A stretch of DNA of 64,000 nucleotides from Sitta carolinensis (lineage: Eukaryota > Chordata > Aves > Passeriformes > Sittidae): assembly GCA_032173965.1 (NCBI GenBank), contig CM063287.1, forward strand, positions 4,035,859 through 4,099,858. Reading direction: 5' to 3'. Positions within the stretch are counted from its first letter, which is position 1; each line of letters opens with the position of its first letter. Shown one piece after another: positions 58,300 through 64,000 of the stretch. The notes beneath the pieces were generated by a model. It did not search any database and was not told the origin of the DNA. It saw only the letters and a program-made list of their open reading frames with translations. The translations under genes and the position numbers were made by a program.

Positions 58300-58735
58300 T
58301 TAAAATACCTCAGGGGTCATTGAGTCCAACCCTTACTGCACTGCGCCCTGCTCCCAAGTGCTACCTCCAGCCATGGGCACTGCAACCCTCCCTGGGCAGC
58401 CCCTGCCCAGGCCTGAGCACCCTTTCCAGGCACAAATTCCTCCTGCTGGCCAAGCTGAGCCTGCCCTGGCACAGCTTGAGGCCGTTTGCCCTTGTGCTGT
58501 CCCTGTGCCCTGGCAGCACAGCCCGACCCCCCCGGCTGTGCCCTCCTCTCAGGAGTTGTGCAGAGCCAGCAGGGCCCCCCTGAGCCTCCTCTGCTCCAGC
58601 CTGAGCCCCTGCCCAGCTCCCTCAGCCCCTGCTGGGGCTCCATTCCCTTGCCCAGCTCCGTGCCCTGCCCTGCACACGCTCCAGCCCCTCCAGGGCTCTC
58701 TGCACAGGAGGAGCCCAGAGCAGACCCTTGGATTT
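58300..58735 (-). mobile_element. CR1 LINE, 5'-truncated
   Basis: GGGGTCATTGAGTCCAACCC, CCCTGGGCAGCCCCTGCCCA, GAGTTGTGCAGAGCCAGCAG, and on to CACACGCTCCAGCCCCTCCA. It ends about 50 bp before an LTR. Confidence 0.9.
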
Positions 58736-58786
58736 GAGGTGCCAGCACAGGGGGACTCTCGGGATCTCCTCTGGTCGCGATGACCC

Positions 58787-59696
58787 TGAGACGTATTAAA
58801 AGTTTCTTTTTCCAACCCAGCTGTTCAAGAAGGAGTCAGAAGTCTTCAGCTGATGCTCTCAAGGTGGTTTATTGCTTCTTATCTAAGATATTTTCTGTCT
58901 GGGCTGCCCAGGTCTGTTCAGCAGGGCAGCCCCAGGCACACTGCCCTCCCCTGGGCTGGCACTGTTTTTTATACTATAAACTATGTGTTAGTTATTTACA
59001 ATTATGATCCAATGCCTCTCACCTGTGTTAGACAGTTCCATTCTACTCCAATCTAATCCCCAAGTGCCACCATCACCAAGAAGATGGGGGTTAGGAAGAA
59101 GAAGGAAGGAGGACAGGACAACGCCCAAGTCCCTCCATCTTACCCCCTAAGCTCCCATGGTAAAAATCCCCAAAATTTTTTATTTTCACTCTACAACTAC
59201 TACTATTATGCTATCTAAACTTTTGTGACCTTTAATTCTTCATTCAAAGGTGGTAATTTGTTCCATGGGTCAAACTCAAAGCTGCAGGAGTCCCTGGCTG
59301 CACACCAGGGTCTCTGACCCCCCCTTCCCCCCTTTGGAGCCCCTTGGCTGGAGCTGGGATCATCCAGGACTGTCAGAGACAGCCTGGGTTCTGAAAGGGG
59401 ACAGGCCCAGCCCTGGGCCCGTTGGCATCCAATAAATTATGGAGATTGTCCTTAGCCCACTTCTTGCTGCTGATACATTTATGGAAACATTTTTTATTGT
59501 CTTTTACAGCTTCATCCAGGAAGTTCTAGCTGGGCTTTGGCCCTTTTCTGTTCACTCACTCCAGGGAACTGGATCTCCTGGATGTTTTCTCTCTGCAGGG
59601 TTTTATTTCCAGGAGATGCCTGGTAGCTTGAAGTTCCTCATGACAACCAGGGCTTGCAATAGGAAGACTTCCCCCCGCTACTTGTAGGATGTCTCA
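58787..59696 (-). mobile_element. Probable solo LTR, family C, 910 bp
   Basis: On the minus strand it starts TGAGACATCC at 59696 and ends ATACGTCTCA at 58787, so the ends form the inverted repeat TGAGAC...GTCTCA. Inside, in order, are a TATAAAAAA box (complement of 58965-58973) and an AATAAA signal (complement of 58867-58872) about 80 bp before the end, as expected for U3-R-U5. I see no convincing target duplication: the flanks are TGACCC and TCTACC. No retroviral coding sequence is adjacent. Confidence 0.7.
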
Positions 59697-61269
59697 TCTA
59701 CCTCTTCATCCAGGGTAGGGGGTCTAGGACAGATTCCCCCTGATCCTCTTTGCACACTAATGTCTGAATAATGATTTTTCAGCATGCCAAAGTCTGGATA
59801 CTAAGAGATTCAGGATACTTTACAAAATCCCAACTAAATTATTTGCTGAATATATTTGGGAGTAGATTCAGAGAAACGCTTCTGTTCCTGTTCTAGCAAT
59901 AGCATGATTTTATTTTATGAAAGCCTCTGAGTCTCAAAGTCAGATCAGGCTATGACCTTTATGTTGTTTTAAACAGACAAAACATCAGTAATGGTGGCTT
60001 GCTGATTTTCACCTGTATTCAATAATGTGCTTTGTTGGGATTGGGAATATATTCCATGTCTCATGCCAGCCACGAACTACATGGAAACAGAACATTTTCT
60101 TTTCTAAACAGCAATGGAAATGGCTAGAAAAGCGGTTTGAGCTCACAAAATGCTATCAACGTCTTGCTGATCCAACAGAAGTCATTTGAGCATTGCCTCT
60201 TGGAGCTCTCCAAGGAATTCCAGCCCAGGCAGGGTTTATGAGGCCATCAGCAGCTTTAATCATCCCACCTGGGCCTGCCAGCCATGTTCCAGTGGTTAGT
60301 GAATTAATAAATGATTGTGTTCATAGTTAAAAGCACTTCACAAGTGCTAAAGAGGGCAAATCCTGGAAAAACTGAGAAATTTCTGGGATCACGGCATAGC
60401 AGAGTTCATTATCAACTTTCCCCTGGCATTCTCTGCTTCAGTCATTTTTCTTCAATGTTGTAATTAAAAGAAATTACCTGCTGAAATCCAGCCTATTTGG
60501 GCTCGCAGTAATGGCCTTAAACTTGCTTGGAAGGCTAAGAGTCCTCATCATCATTAAAGCTCCTCACACCAGGTAATTTGTGATTAAATAAACAAAAATC
60601 TCATCAGGTTATTGTTGTTCCTGATGTGATTATGAAGTACACTTTGCTCCTGTCACTTCAGAAAAATAACAAAACCGGGATTTATTTTTATTTATGGCAT
60701 TTTGGCACTGATGCAATTAGAAAAATCTCCAGAGAGACTTCCCAGGGAAATCTATTTAGAAGTGAGTTTTAATTATCTGAAATATTAATCATCTTTTGCC
60801 TCTGTTCTAAATTAATTTAGATGCATTATTATGTCTGCAGTAACACTTGAATCTAGCTGATAATATTCCCAAATAAACCACGGAGCAAGGATCGTGCTTG
60901 GCAGGAACCACATTCATTCTCCCAACCAAAGTTTCCCTGAAATTCAGGACTAACATGGAACTTCAAAAAAAAAGCTCATCCAGCTCCAATTATTTCTTCC
61001 ATGGCTGCATGATTCCAAAAGATTCCATTTACTGAGGGGAAATGCCATTTATTTCCGACACAGGTGACAGCTACAAACACGTCCCCAGCATTTGGTGAGG
61101 CTGCCCCTGGAAAAGGGGCCTTGCATGGTGCACATGTGCAGATAACTCCCAGCAGGAAAATTCTAATGGAATGAAGCCAGGGGAAGTAGGGAAAAGGGAA
61201 ACACCATGATTGTTGGGGGTTTTCATGCATGTTTCTGCTCAAGAGGAAGCCAGGAATTATTTTAACTTT

Positions 61270-61689
61270 CCAGGAGAGGAAGGCTGGAGCACCTCTGCTA
61301 GGAAGAGAGGAGGAGAATGTTTGGAATGTTCAACCTGGAGAGGGAAAGGCTCCAGGGAGAGCTCAGAGCCCCTGCCAGGGACTAAAGGGGCTCCAGGAGA
61401 GCTGGAGAGGGACTGGGGACAAGGGTTGGAGGGACAGCACCCAGGGAATGGCTTCCGACTGCAGAGGGCAGGGCTGGCTGGGATATTGGGCAGGAATTGT
61501 TCCCTGGCAGGGTGGGCAGCCCTGGCACAGGGTGCCCAGAGCAGCTGGGGCTGCCCCTGGATCCCTGGCAGTGCCCAAGGCCAGGCTGGACTTTGGGGCT
61601 TGGAGCAGCCTGGCACAGTGGGAGGGGTCCCTGCCCAGGGCACTGGATGGGCTTTGAGGTCCCTTCCAACCCTAATCATTCTGGGATTC
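61270..61689 (+). mobile_element. CR1 LINE, 5'-truncated
   Basis: CCAGGAGAGGAAGGCTGGAG, CTCCAGGAGAGCTGGAGAGG, the shared core, then GGTCCCTTCCAACCCTAATC. Near-duplicate of 30788-31185. Confidence 0.92.
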
Positions 61690-63199
61690 AAACCATAACA
61701 GACACAAACCCCCAGAATTTCTTGGTCCAGGAAAGAACGGGGAAAAATGGATTTCACTTTCATCTGATGTCTACAGGTGAAGATCCCAGGTGTGCCTGGA
61801 TTTCACCCCTAAGGATCAGCATAACGGCAGCATCATGAACACAGGTCTCTCTCCATATATAGATTTCAACTCAGATCTGAATCATCTGTATAATAAGGAG
61901 TTCAATAAAGTTTTGTAAAGCTAGTTCCATGAAAAAAAAATTAAAATGTGGTGCTAACCCCCCCACATTTACAGGTTTTTGTAATTTTCTCAAAGCAACC
62001 ATGGAAGATAGGACAGCCCAGAGCAGGTGGATGAGTCTCATGGGTCTTACACCAGCTCAGGGTTGTGAATGGTGCATTTGTGTAAATTCACCCTAATTTC
62101 ATTCATATAAACGCCAAAATCTGGAGGATTTTACTCCTTAGTAGTTAACTCAACAAGAGGGCCTAAAATTCTGAATTGTTAAAGCAGGAAACTCTGAATT
62201 TTTAAGTCTCACAAGCTGAACACAAAAAAACTGCATCAACTTTTGAAGCCTTGAGATAGAAAATTACTTGCAGAACTCCTGGAATTTGCAGCATTGTGTC
62301 CCATATCGTAATCTCCAGCAGCCTGAAGATTCTGAACTGAAATTCCACAGGAAGGGCTTTTAAAAGATCAAGGTCTGGCCTGCCTGAAAATGGTTTTACT
62401 TCCAATTAAAATGCAGTGAAATCTTTAATTAAATATCTCATAGCCTCTTACTTTTAGTGAGTGCATGGAAGACAATAAGGACAATTACTCCCAATTTGAC
62501 AAAAGGGCTTCACTGAAGGAAAGCCTCAGGAGTTGTTAGGAAAAGGGATAAAGTGTTAAATGGGATGTTCTGGAGCTCTGGAAGCTGGCTGCTCATTAAA
62601 ATTAGTGTTCTGAATCTCTTTCTATTAGCATTTCCAATCCAAAAAAAAGGCAGGATATGGAGGGGAATTGCCCATGGCAGAAATATCCCCTCTCCTACAG
62701 TGATAACTCGTATCAAAAAAGGGATATACAGGAAAAACAAACACTTCTTTTTATGTCAGGCCTGGGAATTACTGCTGATAAATAAACTGAGCATTTATCA
62801 AACAGCTCCTGGTGATCTCCTGCCCACATTTTTTAAGGATTAAGAGCTTTGAGACCACTCAGAACCCCTTTTTCATCTGTCATTACCAGGCCACTTCAGT
62901 GAGGTGTAAAATGTTCACCAGGAAGAAAACTCTCCTTGTCTCCAAGGGACTTATTCAACACTAATCCAGGCTGATGATTTCTTCAGTTCCAAAGGATGAT
63001 CTAAATGCCCCAAAGAGAGATGGCTGGCAGTAGGTGCTGGCTGAGAGGCTGGAGACTGTGCCAGCAACATCCAGAAGTGCAGGTGACTGAGCCAGGTCCT
63101 GGCTATGTGCAGGCTTTGGAATCTTTCCCTGAAAAGGCTGGGAAATATCTAAGAGAACTCAAATCCAAACACATTTGTGTCAACTAAGGCAAAGCCGGA

Positions 63200-63690
63200 T
63201 TTGAAAGGAAGTATTTTTGTAGAGGTGCTTCTCCACTTTACTCTGCTCAGGTGAGACCCCACCTGGAATTCTGTGCACAATTCTGGTGCCTCCCACATAC
63301 AGAGGTCATGGAGCTGCTGGGGAGAGTCTGGAGGAGACACCAGGATGATCAGAAGCATGGAGCAGCTCTGCTGGGAGGAGAGGCTGGGAGAGCTGGGAGT
63401 GTTCAGATGAAGAGAAGTGGCCAAATTTTGGCCTTCCAGTGCCTGAAGGAGCAACAGGAAACATGGAGAGACTCTGTACAAGGGATGGAGTGCTAGGAAA
63501 AAGGAAATGGTTTCCCAGATGGGATACTGGGCAGGAATTGTTCCCTGGCAGGCTGGGCAGCCCTGGCACAGGGTGCCCAGAGCAGCTGGGGCTGCCCCTG
63601 GATCCCTGGCAGTGCCCAGGGCCAGGCTGGACTTTGGGGCTGGGAGCAGCCTGGGACAGGGACCTTTGAAGATCTCCTCGTTCCACCCCT
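63200..63690 (+). mobile_element. CR1 LINE, longest forward copy, atypical 3' end
   Basis: Includes the more 5' segment CCCACCTGGAATTCTGTGCA, GGAGAGGCTGGGAGAGCTGG and the core. After GGGACAGGGACC it departs from the usual TCCAACC ending, so its 3' end is altered or deleted. Confidence 0.88.
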
Positions 63691-64000
63691 CCCACAGGCA
63701 GGGACAGCCCCCACAGCTCGCTCTGTGAGAGTTTTATCCCATTTCTGCTGCCATTGTGGGCAGCCAGGCACAGCCAGCTGGGAATCGCCCTGGGAGCACA
63801 AATCAGCCGAGATTGTTTGGGTGCTCCTGCTCACCTGGAATTCCAGGGGTGTCGTGGAGGCAGAGCTTCCCTGCATGGGTCTCCCCACTTGTCCTGGTCA
63901 CAGTATCCAACAGCCTATACTCACCAACTCCAAAGGACTAAAAAACCCCAATAAATGGAAAATATATTAAGCTGCAGCTGGACACCACCTCTGGAAAGGT

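Larger units (their letters stand above)
57217..64000 (-). other. Intron (partial) upstream of the EC9 exon
   Basis: At least 6.8 kb with no further cadherin exon visible. It holds an LTR relic at 57484-57758, an AT-rich stretch at 57838-57930, CR1 elements at 58300-58735, 61270-61689 and 63200-63690, and a 910-bp LTR at 58787-59696. Nothing recognisable lies in 59700-61265 or 61695-63195. The outermost 300 bp show no feature. Confidence 0.55.

Noticed and set aside
58775..59705. Target-site duplication for the 910-bp LTR
   Set aside because: TGACCC and TCTACC match at only half their positions, too weak to claim.

Overview
The window is vertebrate nuclear DNA, almost certainly from a bird and probably a songbird. 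It is full of 5'-truncated CR1 LINE copies in both orientations, with short solo LTRs and simple repeats between them. There is no bacterial-type gene organisation, no tRNA or rRNA gene, and no complete intact gene.

The only gene I can support lies on the minus strand. Nine exons, in transcript order at 57216-57076, 54926-54814, 43154-43046, 41331-41191, 33300-33173, 22729-22514, 18531-18443, 8116-7940 and 2316-2098, join into about 444 codons. They encode the end of EC9, then EC10, EC11, the membrane-adjacent domain (MAD12) and the transmembrane helix of protocadherin-15 (PCDH15) or a close paralogue. PCDH15 is the lower half of the hair-cell tip link and couples to the mechanotransduction channel. 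Every exon has AG/GT splice sites and all phases agree, except that the third exon here is one base short in a run of seven C, which breaks the frame. The gene runs off both window edges: more cadherin exons should lie to the right, and the cytoplasmic exons to the left.

Everything else is intronic or flanking. The main contents are: (i) about 40 CR1 fragments, many sharing an almost identical GC-rich core; (ii) five copies of one roughly 340-bp LTR family (TGTAGTC...GCGACA), one inserted in a CR1 with a perfect 6-bp target duplication and one itself split by a 290-bp LTR with its own 6-bp duplication; (iii) a 910-bp LTR on the minus strand at 58787-59696; (iv) a 583-bp tract that switches from pure pyrimidine to pure purine at 6988-7570; (v) minisatellites at 17597-17890 (seeded from CR1 sequence), 34177-34281 and 45800-46110; (vi) an unclassified GC-rich repeat present twice.

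The most interesting points are the divergence of the encoded protein from the PCDH15 sequence I recall, the single-base frameshift, the nested LTR history, an LTR 52 bp from the splice donor of the transmembrane exon, and the CR1-seeded minisatellite. No wholly new biological system was found. Repeat names and the PCDH15 assignment rest on recognition by eye, not on a database search.
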